DNA of 64,000 nucleotides from Variovorax sp. 54 (GTDB taxonomy: Bacteria > Pseudomonadota > Gammaproteobacteria > Burkholderiales > Burkholderiaceae_C): positions 6,527,501 through 6,591,500 of the forward strand of contig NZ_PEFF01000001.1 of assembly GCF_002754375.1 (NCBI RefSeq), in the 5' to 3' direction. Shown here one piece after another: positions 43,954 to 52,278 of the stretch. A model generated the notes under the pieces. It was not told where the DNA came from and searched no databases. It saw nothing but the letters and a program-made list of their open reading frames with translations. The position numbers and the translations under genes were made by a program. Each line of letters opens with the position of its first letter. Position 1 is the stretch's first letter.

Positions 43954-44526
43954 ATGTCACCCGACGAACTACCGACCACATTCACTGCATTTGCCGGCTT
44001 CCAGCGCGTCGCCGCCGGCACCAAGGCCCAGGTCCTCACGCAACTGCGCGAGCGCGGCGACGCCGCCGCCTGCCTTGTGTTCGACGACCAGACCGGCGAG
44101 CAGCTCGATGTCGATCTGCGCGACCCGAAGGCCATCGAAACTTCCGCGCTCGAAGCCGAGAAACACGAAGACGCACCGCGCGGCGTCGGCCGTCCGCGCC
44201 TGGGCGTGGTCGCACGCGAAGTCACGCTGCTGCCGCGCCACTGGGAATGGCTCGGCCGCCAGCCGGGCGGCGCCTCGGTGGCGCTGCGCAAGCTGGTGGA
44301 CGACGCGCGCCACGTGCACGCCGACCGCGACACCGTGCGCGCCGCACGCGAAGCCACCTACCGTTTCATGACCGCCATCGCGGGCAACCTGCCCAACTTC
44401 GAGGAAGCCACGCGCGCGCTGTTCGCGGGCGAGCATCAGCGCTTCAGCGACCTTGTGGAACCCTGGCCCACCGACCTGCGCGTGCACCTGCACAAGCTGT
44501 CGGCCGGTGGCTGGGGCGCCGCATGA
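43954..44526 (+). CDS. DUF2239 family protein
   Basis: A 190-residue protein matching DUF2239: TFTAFAGFQRVAAGTKAQV, CLVFDDQTGEQLDVDLRD, RGVGRPRLGVVAREVTLLPRHWEWL and YRFMTAIAGNLPNFEEATRALFAG are the conserved blocks. The basic GRPRLG motif and the following helix look like a DNA-binding arm in the style of Xre/RHH proteins. Function is unknown. Its stop overlaps the MATE gene start as ATGA, so both are made together. Confidence 0.85.
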   Translation: MSPDELPTTFTAFAGFQRVAAGTKAQVLTQLRERGDAAACLVFDDQTGEQLDVDLRDPKAIETSALEAEKHEDAPRGVGRPRLGVVAREVTLLPRHWEWLGRQPGGASVALRKLVDDARHVHADRDTVRAAREATYRFMTAIAGNLPNFEEATRALFAGEHQRFSDLVEPWPTDLRVHLHKLSAGGWGAA

Positions 44527-45962
44527 GCGCGGCGCCCGACAACAGCAGCACCACCACCCGCAGCCCCGGCAATCCGAGCGGCCTGCGGGGCGTGCCGGTG
44601 GCGCCCGTGGGGGCATCGCGTCCGCTGTGGAAGGTGTTCCTGTTCTTCCTGGCGCCGATGTTGCTCAGCAACATCCTGCAGTCGCTCTCCGGCACCATCA
44701 ACAACATCTACGTCGGGCAGATGCTCGGCGTGAGCGCGCTGGCGGCAGTCTCGAGCTTCTTCCCGGTGATGTTCTTCTTCATCGCCTTCATCATCGGACT
44801 GGGCGCCGGCGCCTCGGTGCTCATCGGCCAGGCCTGGGGCGCGCGCGACGCGGCCAAGGCCAAGGCGGTGGCGGGCACCACGCTCACGGTGGGCCTGCTG
44901 CTGGGCCTGGCGATCGCGGTGTTCGGCGGTGTGTTCACCACGCCGATGCTGGCCATGCTGGGCACGCCGCCCGACGTGCTGGCCGACTCCACGCGCTACG
45001 CCCGCATCATGCTGATCGCGATGCCCGGCGTGTTCCTGTTCCTGCTGGCCACGGCCATGCTGCGCGGCGTGGGCGACACCATCACGCCGCTGCTGACGCT
45101 GCTGATTTCCACGGCCATCGGCCTGGTCGTCACGCCCGCGCTCATCCGTGGCTGGGGCGGGTTGCCACAACTCGGCGTGGCAGCGGGCGCGTGGGCCTCG
45201 GTGCTGTCGTTCGCGGTCGCAACCACGTGGCTGGGCTTCCGGCTGCGCCAGAAAAAGAGCCCGCTCGCGCCCGACGCGGAGTTCGTGCGCTGCCTGCGCA
45301 TCCAGCCGCAGCTGCTGAAGGCGGTGCTCAAGATCGGCGTGCCCACCGGCGTGCAGATGATCGTGGTGGCGCTGGCCGAAGTGGTGCTGCTGTCGATGGT
45401 CAACAGCTACGGCTCCCACGCCACGGCCGCCTACGGCGCGGTGAACCAGGTGGTGGCCTACGTGCAGTTCCCGGCCATCTCGATCGCGATCACCACGTCG
45501 ATCCTCGGCGCGCAGGCCATCGGCGCGGGCCGCGCCAACCGGCTCGGCGCGATCGTGCAGACCGCGCTGGGCATGAACCTCGTGCTGACGGGCGGACTGG
45601 TGCTGCTGGGCTATCTGTTCTCGCGTCCGCTGATGGGTTTCTTCATCACCAGTGCGCCGGTGATCGAGATCGCTCAGAACCTGCTGCACATCATGCTGTG
45701 GAGCATGGTGCTGTTCGGCATGGCCTCGGCGGTCTCGGGGATCATGCGCGCCAGCGGCTCGGTGCTGGTGCCGACACTCATCACCATCGCCTGCATCCTG
45801 GGCGTGGAAGTGCCGGTGGCCTGGCTCATGAGCCGCCACTTCGGCATGGGCCTGGACGGGATCTGGGTCGCCTACCCGGTCACCTTCGGCGCGATGCTGC
45901 TGCTGCAGACCGCGTACTACCGGCTGGTGTGGCGCAAGAAGCCGATCGGGCGGCTGGTCTGA
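44523..45962 (+). CDS. MATE family efflux transporter
   Basis: A 479-residue inner-membrane exporter with about twelve spans. Two MatE halves can be seen: the first starts FLFFLAPMLLSNILQSLSGTINNIYVGQ and includes GLGAGASVLIGQAWGARD; the second includes GVPTGVQMIVVALAEVVLL and AISIAITTSILGAQAIGAGR-like sequence. MATE pumps use Na+ or H+ to expel drugs and cationic compounds. The gene overlaps the DUF2239 gene by 4 bases. The Ser/Thr-rich 30-residue N terminus is cytosolic. Confidence 0.93.
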   Translation: MSAAPDNSSTTTRSPGNPSGLRGVPVAPVGASRPLWKVFLFFLAPMLLSNILQSLSGTINNIYVGQMLGVSALAAVSSFFPVMFFFIAFIIGLGAGASVLIGQAWGARDAAKAKAVAGTTLTVGLLLGLAIAVFGGVFTTPMLAMLGTPPDVLADSTRYARIMLIAMPGVFLFLLATAMLRGVGDTITPLLTLLISTAIGLVVTPALIRGWGGLPQLGVAAGAWASVLSFAVATTWLGFRLRQKKSPLAPDAEFVRCLRIQPQLLKAVLKIGVPTGVQMIVVALAEVVLLSMVNSYGSHATAAYGAVNQVVAYVQFPAISIAITTSILGAQAIGAGRANRLGAIVQTALGMNLVLTGGLVLLGYLFSRPLMGFFITSAPVIEIAQNLLHIMLWSMVLFGMASAVSGIMRASGSVLVPTLITIACILGVEVPVAWLMSRHFGMGLDGIWVAYPVTFGAMLLLQTAYYRLVWRKKPIGRLV

Positions 45963-45980
45963 TCGGCGCCTCGGCGGGGG

Positions 45981-46457
45981 TCACTCCCCGTCGAAGGCCT
46001 TCTTCACCGTGGCGATGTCGAGCTTGATCATCGTCATCATGGACGCCATCGCGCGGGCGGCCTTGGCGGGGTCCTTGTCCTGGAACATGCGGATCATCGG
46101 CAGGGGCGCCACCTGCCACGACACGCCGAAGCGGTCGGTGAGCCAGCCGCACTGCACGGGCTGGCCGCCGCCCTCGAGCAGCTTGTCCCAGTAGTAGTCG
46201 ACCTCTTCCTGCGTCTCACAGGTCACGCTGAGCGAGATGGCCGGATTGAACTTGTACTCCGGCCCGCCGTTGAGCACCATGAACGACTGCCCGTCGAGCT
46301 CGAAGGTCGCGGTGAGCAGCTTGCCCTTCTTGGCCGGATTCACATCGCCCCAGAGCAGCGTGTCGGTCAGGCGCGACTTCGGAAAGATGGCGGTGTAGAA
46401 CTTGACCGCGTCCTCGCCGTTGCCGTCGAACCAGAGGCAGGGAATGATCTTCTGCAT
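45981..46457 (-). CDS. VOC-superfamily (PhnB-like) protein
   Basis: A 158-residue glyoxalase-fold protein of the PhnB/3-demethylubiquinone methyltransferase-like group: IIPCLWFDGNGEDAVKFYTAIFP, ATFELDGQSFMVLNGGPEYKF, WDKLLEGGGQPVQCGWLTDRFG and SWQVAPLPMIRMFQDKDPA. AAGGAGATTCC immediately precedes the ATG at 46457. These proteins are often annotated as resistance or methyltransferase-like, but their substrates are mostly unknown. It is convergent with the MATE gene. Confidence 0.9.
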   Translation of the reverse strand: MQKIIPCLWFDGNGEDAVKFYTAIFPKSRLTDTLLWGDVNPAKKGKLLTATFELDGQSFMVLNGGPEYKFNPAISLSVTCETQEEVDYYWDKLLEGGGQPVQCGWLTDRFGVSWQVAPLPMIRMFQDKDPAKAARAMASMMTMIKLDIATVKKAFDGE

Positions 46458-46604
46458 GGAATCTCCTTTGCTTCGATGATGAACTGGAGGGTTCAGTATC
46501 AAAGCCGAAGCGGCGCGTTGTCAACCAGCGCCGCGGCTGTCAGTGAGAAGTTCGCAGGCGGGGCCGAGGGTCACAATGGTCCGGTCCTTTGCTTCGGAAC
46601 TGCC

Positions 46605-47939
46605 ATGTTCGCCCCTTCAAGAACCCGCTTCGGCGCCCAGGCTTTCCTGACCGCCGGGCTCGCCGCCCTGGCCGTGTCGGCCGGTGCGGCCGATGCCACA
46701 TTCCCTGATGCCGCCGCAAGCGACCCCGCCAAACTCGGCTGGATGACCGGCTCGCCGCCACCGCCCGACCGCACGCTGCGTTTCGACGACGGCAGCTATT
46801 TCCAGTTTCCGGCCATGCGCTGGAGCGTGTCGAATTTCCGCCAGCTGATGCCGACCGTGAACGTGTCGCGCGGGCTCGGCGCGCCCACCGCCCTGCCCCA
46901 GGCCTTGCGCCAGGACATCGACACGCTCAGCTTCACGCCGCTCGACGCGAAGACGCCCATGACCTGGGACGCATCGCTGGCCGCCACCTACACCGACGGC
47001 ATCCTCGTGCTGCACCGCGGGCGCGTGGTCTACGAGCGCTACTTCGGCGTGCTGAAGGACGACGGCCAGCATGGCGCCATGTCGGTCACCAAGTCGGTGG
47101 TCGGCACGCTGGGTGCGATGCTGGTGGCCGAAGGCACGCTCGACGCCAACAAGCCGGTGGCCGACTACGTGCCCGAGCTCGCGAAATCGGCCTTCGGCAA
47201 CGCCACCGTGCGCCAGGTGCTCAACATGACCACGGGCCTGAAATTCAGCGAGGACTACGCCGACCCGAAGGCCGAGGTCTGGGCCCATGCGCAGGCCGGC
47301 AACCCGCTGCCCAAGCCCAAGGACTACACCGGCCCGCGCAGCTATTACGAGTTCCTGCAGACCGTGCAGCCCGAGGGCAAGCACGGCGAAGGCTTCGGCT
47401 ACAAGACCGTCAACTCCGACGTGCTGGGTTGGGTGATCGCGCGCGCCACCGGACGCACCGTGGCGCAGTTGCTCTCGGAACGCATCTGGCGCCACCTGGG
47501 CGCCGAGCAGGACGCCTACTTCACCGTCGACTCCATCGGCACGCCCTTCGCGGGCGGTGGCCTGAACACCGGCCTGCGCGACCTCGCGCGCTTCGGCGAA
47601 ATGCTGCGCAACGACGGCCGCGTGAAAGGCCGGCAGATCGTGCCCAAGGCCGCCGTCGAAGACATCCGCCGCGGCGGCGACAAGGCTGCCTTCGTCAAGG
47701 GCGGCTACCCGCTGCTGCAGGGCTGGAGCTACCGCAACATGTGGTGGGTGACGCACAACGACCACGGTGCCTACATGGCGCGCGGCGTGCACGGCCAGCG
47801 CATCTACATCGACCCGAAGGCCGAGATGGTGATCGTGCGCTACGCCTCGCACCCGATCGCGGGCAATGCCGCGAACGACCCGGTCACGCTGCCGGCCTTC
47901 GAGGCGCTGGGACGGCACCTCTTGGCACAGCGTCGCTGA
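46605..47939 (+). CDS. Exported serine beta-lactamase-fold hydrolase
   Basis: A 444-residue class C-like serine hydrolase with signal peptide residues about 1-30 (FLTAGLAALAVSAGAADA). The active-site tetrad S-x-x-K is Ser160-Lys163 (MSVTKSVVG), and Tyr266 lies in GYKTVNSD (Y-x-N type). A C-terminal HGQRIYID replaces the usual KTG/HxG motif. Such proteins include esterases and peptidases of the periplasm; a true beta-lactamase is less likely. The start at 46605 begins the signal peptide. It is convergent with the TonB receptor gene, with 1 base between stops. Confidence 0.88.
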   Translation: MFAPSRTRFGAQAFLTAGLAALAVSAGAADATFPDAAASDPAKLGWMTGSPPPPDRTLRFDDGSYFQFPAMRWSVSNFRQLMPTVNVSRGLGAPTALPQALRQDIDTLSFTPLDAKTPMTWDASLAATYTDGILVLHRGRVVYERYFGVLKDDGQHGAMSVTKSVVGTLGAMLVAEGTLDANKPVADYVPELAKSAFGNATVRQVLNMTTGLKFSEDYADPKAEVWAHAQAGNPLPKPKDYTGPRSYYEFLQTVQPEGKHGEGFGYKTVNSDVLGWVIARATGRTVAQLLSERIWRHLGAEQDAYFTVDSIGTPFAGGGLNTGLRDLARFGEMLRNDGRVKGRQIVPKAAVEDIRRGGDKAAFVKGGYPLLQGWSYRNMWWVTHNDHGAYMARGVHGQRIYIDPKAEMVIVRYASHPIAGNAANDPVTLPAFEALGRHLLAQRR

Positions 47940-47940
47940 G

Positions 47941-50355
47941 CTACCAGCGGTAAGTCGCCGTGGCCGTCGCCGTGCGCGGATAGCCGTAGTAGCAGTTGCG
48001 GTAGCCGCAGTTGGCCAGGTAGGTCTTGTTGGTGAGGTTGCGCAGGTTCAGGGCCAGGCTCCAGCGGTCGATGTCGTAGCCGAGCATGGCGTCGAACACC
48101 GTCGACGCAGGCACCTTGCTGGGCCAGGCGGCTTCGCCGTCGCCGTAGTTCGACCCCGTGTAGCGCGCGCCCAGCCCCACCTTCACGCCGCTGGCAAAGC
48201 GGTAGTCCGCCCACACCGACAGCCGGTGGCGCGGCACGGCCGTGGCCTGCCTGCCGATCTCTTTCGTGTTGGCGCTGGCCGTGACGATGGCGCGCGGCGT
48301 GTAGCTGTACGAGGCCGTGAGGTTCAGGCGCGAAGCAATCTCGGCCGTGGCCTCGAGCTCCAGGCCACGCACCGAGATCTCACCCGTCTGCTTGGGCATG
48401 AACTCGCCGTCGTAGCTGATGTAGTTCTTGCGCCGCAGGTCGAAGATGGCGGCGCTGTACATCGCCTTGCTGCCCGTGGGCTGGTAGCGCACGCCCGCCT
48501 CGTATTGCTTGCCGCTTTCAGGCTTGAACGGGTCGCCCGACACCGGGTCGATGGTGGCCGTGGGCGCGAACGACTCCGAGTAGCTCAGGTACGGCGCCCA
48601 GCCGCTCGGGTGCAGGTAGACCAGGCCGGCCCGGCTGGTGAACTTGTGGTCGCGGATGCGCTGGCGCGAGCCGTCGATGCGGCTGTCCACCGTGCTGTCG
48701 GCGGTGTCGTAGCGCCCGCCCACCGTCAGCGTCCAGCGGTCGCCCCACTTGATCTGGTCCTGCAGGTAGACGCCGGTCTGCGTGAGCCGGGTGATGCCGT
48801 TGAAGTACGGCTCGGGCAGCGCGATCGGGCCGCCGTAGCGCGGCGCATAGATGTTCAGCGGCGAGGCGCTGCCGCCGCTGAAGGTGACCTGGTCGATGCG
48901 CGTGCGCTGGTAGTCCAGTCCGACCAGCACCTTGTGCTGCGTCTCGCCCAGGCGGAAGTCGGCCTGCAGCTGGTTGTCCAGCGCCACGGCGCCGATGTTC
49001 TCGCGGCTGCCGAACACGCTGCGCGACATCTGCTGGAAGTTGTGTGGGTCGTTCGGCACCTCGGGGTTCAGCGCCATGAAGCCCCGCAGCTGCGTGCCCG
49101 TGTAGTCGAGCTTCTGGTGCGCGTAGCGCGCGTTCTGCCGCACCGTGAAGGTGTCGTTGATGCGGTGCTCGAACTGGTAGCCGACCATTTCCTGGTCTTG
49201 ATTGAAGCGGTCGAAGCCGGGCTCGCCGACGAACAGTGTCGACGGAATGGTGGTGCCGATCGCCGTCGCATCGAGCGAGCCGACCTGCGGCCGCGCGCGC
49301 GTGTAGACGCCGGCGCGCGTGCGGGTGAACTGCGACAGCAGCGTGAGCGTGGTGTCGCTCGACGGCTTCCAGGTGAGCGACGGTGCGATGTAGGTGCGGT
49401 CGTCGGCCTCCTTGGCCGCCGGCAGTTGCGCATCGCGCAGCAGCCCGGTGATGCGATAGAGCACCTTGCCGTCGGCATCCAGCGCGCCCGAGAAGTCGCC
49501 CGACACCTGCTTGCGGGCGTGGTCGCCCACCTGCAGCTGCAGCTCGCGCACGGGCTCCGCCGTGGGGCGCTTGCTGACCACGTTCACCACCCCGCCGGGG
49601 CCGCTCATGCCGTACAGCACCGACGACGGACCGCGCAGCAGCTCGATGCGCTCGGCGCCGTAGTTCTCGGTGCGCCACACGCCCCAGGTGCTGTTGTTGC
49701 GCAGCGGCAGGCCGTCGAGATAGAAGCCCGGTGAATACGCGTCGAAGCCGCGCAGCGAGATCCAGTCGTAGCGCGAATCGGCGCCGTAGGTGGTGGTCGA
49801 CACGCCCGGCGTGTAGCCCAGCGCGTCCTTGAGGTTGGTGGCGCCGATGGCCTCGATGCGGTCGGCCGTGATCACCGAGATCGACTGCGGCGTCTCGATG
49901 ATCGGCGTGTCGGTCTTGGTGCCGGTGGCGCTGCGCTTGGCGACGTAGCCCTGCACCCGGCCCGTGGCGCTTTCCTCGCCGTCGGCGATGACGTTCACGG
50001 CCGGCAGCGTCGAGGTGCCGCCCGTGGCCGGCGCGGTCTTGATGACCGCCGCATTGCCTTCCATCGTGGCCGCCAGGCCGGTGCCGGCCAGGAGCCGGTC
50101 GAGCGCCTGCCGGGCCGTGAGGCTGCCCGAGATGGCGGGCGCGGTCTTGCCCGCGACCAGGCTCTGCTGCACGACCAGCTGGATGCGGGTCTGCCGCGCC
50201 CAGTCGTTCAGCGCCTCGGCCAGCGGCTGGGCGGCGATGCGGATCGGCTGGGGCGCACCCTGCGCCCGGGCCAGCAACGGCGCATTCGCCAGGGCCAATG
50301 CAACGGCCAGGGCCAGCGGCGCGGGTGTCATCTTTGTTATCAAGCGCTTCGTCAT
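47941..50355 (-). CDS. TonB-dependent siderophore receptor with STN signalling domain
   Basis: An 804-residue outer-membrane transducer. A signal peptide (MTPAPLALAVALALANAPLLARAQ) is followed by a secretin/TonB N-terminal (STN) domain at residues about 40-95 (LAEALNDWARQTRIQLVVQQ). Then come the plug (TPIIETPQSISVITADRIEA, LRGFDAYSPGFYLDGL, RGPSSVLYGMSGPGGVVNVVSKRP) and a barrel ending in an aromatic residue (ATYRW). The STN domain contacts FecR to switch on the ECF sigma factor, whose genes lie directly upstream on the same strand. The ligand is likely a ferric siderophore of the FpvA/FecA class, but its identity cannot be read. Confidence 0.95.
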   Translation of the reverse strand: MTKRLITKMTPAPLALAVALALANAPLLARAQGAPQPIRIAAQPLAEALNDWARQTRIQLVVQQSLVAGKTAPAISGSLTARQALDRLLAGTGLAATMEGNAAVIKTAPATGGTSTLPAVNVIADGEESATGRVQGYVAKRSATGTKTDTPIIETPQSISVITADRIEAIGATNLKDALGYTPGVSTTTYGADSRYDWISLRGFDAYSPGFYLDGLPLRNNSTWGVWRTENYGAERIELLRGPSSVLYGMSGPGGVVNVVSKRPTAEPVRELQLQVGDHARKQVSGDFSGALDADGKVLYRITGLLRDAQLPAAKEADDRTYIAPSLTWKPSSDTTLTLLSQFTRTRAGVYTRARPQVGSLDATAIGTTIPSTLFVGEPGFDRFNQDQEMVGYQFEHRINDTFTVRQNARYAHQKLDYTGTQLRGFMALNPEVPNDPHNFQQMSRSVFGSRENIGAVALDNQLQADFRLGETQHKVLVGLDYQRTRIDQVTFSGGSASPLNIYAPRYGGPIALPEPYFNGITRLTQTGVYLQDQIKWGDRWTLTVGGRYDTADSTVDSRIDGSRQRIRDHKFTSRAGLVYLHPSGWAPYLSYSESFAPTATIDPVSGDPFKPESGKQYEAGVRYQPTGSKAMYSAAIFDLRRKNYISYDGEFMPKQTGEISVRGLELEATAEIASRLNLTASYSYTPRAIVTASANTKEIGRQATAVPRHRLSVWADYRFASGVKVGLGARYTGSNYGDGEAAWPSKVPASTVFDAMLGYDIDRWSLALNLRNLTNKTYLANCGYRNCYYGYPRTATATATYRW

Positions 50356-50459
50356 CGAACGTCTTCCAGGTAGTGAATGCAAATGGTTCCTATCTGGGCT
50401 GACGCACGAGCCGGCGGAATCCCCGTAGTGCCGGCGAAAAATTTTTGGGTTCTTTTGTT

Positions 50460-51476
50460 TTAGGGGGCGGGCACGAGCTCCGCGACCGGGCCGGCTTCCT
50501 TCAGCCGCACCGGCAAGGCGCTGGCCAGGGCGCGCCGCAGCGTGCGCGCGTCCCGCGGATCGAAGGTGCCGCTCAGGCGCAGCGCCGCCACGGCCGGGTC
50601 GTTCACCACCAGGCCGGTGCTGCCGTAGCGCTCCAGTTCGGCCAGCGCGCGGGCCAGCGGCGTGTCGACGAAGCTCAGGCGGTGATCGCGCCAGGGCGCG
50701 ATGCCGTCGCGCGGCACGGCCGAGACGGCGGAGAACCGGCCCTGCGCGTCGCTTTCCACCTGCCGGCCGGCGATGAGAAAGACTTCGCTGGTCGCATCCG
50801 GCGCCCGGCGCACCACGCGCACCTTGCCCTCTTCGACCGACACCCGCGTGCCGTCGGCGCCCGGCATGCCGGGGGTGTGCCGCACGGCAAAACGCGTGCC
50901 GACCACGCGCACACGCAGCGGACCGGCCAGCACGTCGAAGGGACGTTTCGCATCGGACTGCACGGCGAAGACCGCCTGCCCGTCGATCAGCGTCACCTCG
51001 CGGCGGTCGCGGAACAGGCGCACTTCGAGGCGGGTGGCGGTGTCCAGCCGCAGCCGGGAGCCCTCGGGCAGCGGTGCTTCGAGCTGCTGGCCGCGCCGGG
51101 TGGCGAAGGCCTGTTCGAACACGGGCTGACTTTGCACCTCGCGCCACCCGAGGTAGCCGGCACCGACCGCCATGCCGGAGGCGGCCAGCACGAACGCCGG
51201 TTTCAGGAAACCACGGCGCGTGGGCGTGGCGGGCGCGCGGCCCTCGAAGCCGCTGCGCCAGCCCGCGACCGTTTCGGGCGCGATCGCGTCGAAGGCGCGC
51301 CAGCGCGACTCCCATTCGCGAAAGGCCGCGCTATGGCGCGCATCGGCGCTGAGCCAGGCCTGGAACGCGTGTTCGTCGGATGCGCCCCAGTGCGCACGCT
51401 GGCGGCGGACGAACCAGTCCAGCACGTCCTGTCGCAGGCGCAGGGCTTCTTCGGACGGTGGTGACGTTGGGGTCAT
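50460..51476 (-). CDS. FecR-type anti-sigma/sigma regulator
   Basis: A 338-residue inner-membrane regulator. The N-terminal cytosolic domain (DUF4880-like, VLDWFVRRQRAHWGASDEHAFQAWL and HSAAFREWESRWRAFD) binds the ECF sigma factor. One span (FVLAASGMAVGAGYLGW) follows, then the periplasmic FecR domain (LPEGSRLRLDTATRLEVRLF, VTLIDGQAVFAVQSD, GTRFAVRHT) and a C-terminal STN-like part. It relays the signal from the receptor encoded downstream. The sigma factor gene lies 81 bases upstream. Confidence 0.93.
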   Translation of the reverse strand: MTPTSPPSEEALRLRQDVLDWFVRRQRAHWGASDEHAFQAWLSADARHSAAFREWESRWRAFDAIAPETVAGWRSGFEGRAPATPTRRGFLKPAFVLAASGMAVGAGYLGWREVQSQPVFEQAFATRRGQQLEAPLPEGSRLRLDTATRLEVRLFRDRREVTLIDGQAVFAVQSDAKRPFDVLAGPLRVRVVGTRFAVRHTPGMPGADGTRVSVEEGKVRVVRRAPDATSEVFLIAGRQVESDAQGRFSAVSAVPRDGIAPWRDHRLSFVDTPLARALAELERYGSTGLVVNDPAVAALRLSGTFDPRDARTLRRALASALPVRLKEAGPVAELVPAP

Positions 51477-51557
51477 GGCGTGGGAATCGTTCTTATGGGG
51501 GTAGACGCACGAGCGTGGTCAAACCCTGTAATGGGGCGTGTTCTGTGGGCTCTCAGC

Positions 51558-52067
51558 TCACTGCGAACCACGGGTTCGCTCCAGGCACGCCCAGCACGCC
51601 TCCATCGCGATGCGCAGCTGCATCTCGACCGTGCGCACCGAAATGCCCATGCGCGCAGCCACCTCGGCGTATGAGAGCCCGTCGAACTTGTAGAGCACGA
51701 AGGCTTCGCGGCAGCGAGGGGGCAGCCGGTCGATGGTCTCGACCATGGCCGCCATGCCCTGGCTGGACGACAGGATGGCGTCGGGCTCGAAGGTCTGGGG
51801 ACCGATGCAGTCGTCGGCGTCGGGTGGTGCCTCATCCGGCGCTGCCGTGTCGCCGCCCGCGCGCACGCTGGTGCGGCGGTGGTGGTCGGTGACGAGGTTG
51901 CGGGCCGTGCGGTACAGCAGCGCGCGCGGGTCGCGCACCACGCTGCCGGTGCGCTGCGCTTCGTACACCCGCACGTAGCTCTCCTGCGCCAGGTCGGCCG
52001 CGGTGGCGCGGTCGGGTACCTTGCGGGACAGAAAGCTCAGCAGCTCGCGGTAATAGTGTTCGAACAC
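51558..52067 (-). CDS. ECF (FecI-type) RNA polymerase sigma factor
   Basis: A 169-residue sigma factor. Region 2 is LLSFLSRKVPDRATAADLAQESYVRVYE with the RDPRALLYRTARNLVTDHHRR segment; region 4 is LPPRCREAFVLYKFDGLSYA with GISVRTVEMQLRIAMEAC. A GTG at 52067 gives the start (VFEHYYREL), in the conserved position. Together with FecR and the STN-type receptor downstream it forms a cell-surface signalling set that senses a ferric complex. No clear Fur box was seen upstream, though iron control is expected. Confidence 0.92.
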   Translation of the reverse strand: MFEHYYRELLSFLSRKVPDRATAADLAQESYVRVYEAQRTGSVVRDPRALLYRTARNLVTDHHRRTSVRAGGDTAAPDEAPPDADDCIGPQTFEPDAILSSSQGMAAMVETIDRLPPRCREAFVLYKFDGLSYAEVAARMGISVRTVEMQLRIAMEACWACLERTRGSQ

Positions 52068-52160
52068 AGGCGCACCACAGCCGGAAAAGGCAGGTCGAAG
52101 TCCAGGGGCAGGTTGGCTTCGACACGGCGTGGCTACCTGAGAGATTCAAAAACGTGAAAA

Positions 52161-52178
52161 CCGCAGGATTATCTGCGG
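52161..52178. other. Short hairpin between the sigma factor gene and the phosphodiesterase gene
   Basis: CCGCAG (52161-52166) and CTGCGG (52173-52178) are separated by GATTAT. It lies upstream of the sigma factor gene and after the end of the next minus-strand gene region. It could be a terminator for the latter or an operator; it lacks a clear T-run. Confidence 0.35.
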
Positions 52179-52278
52179 GTTCAACCGGCCGATCGCCGAA
52201 GGGTAGGCATTTCGCTTGCCATGGACGGCATGCGCGCGGGCTACCCTCCTCTTCGGCGCCTCTCGAATTGGCCTGCCC

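Noticed and set aside
46605..47939. Annotating the serine hydrolase as a resistance beta-lactamase
   Set aside because: It has the S-x-x-K and Tyr motifs but lacks a KTG motif, and the fold is shared by many esterases and peptidases.
50356..50459. A Fur box before the TonB receptor gene
   Set aside because: The AT-richer bases near 50375-50400 match the 19-bp Fur consensus too poorly to report.
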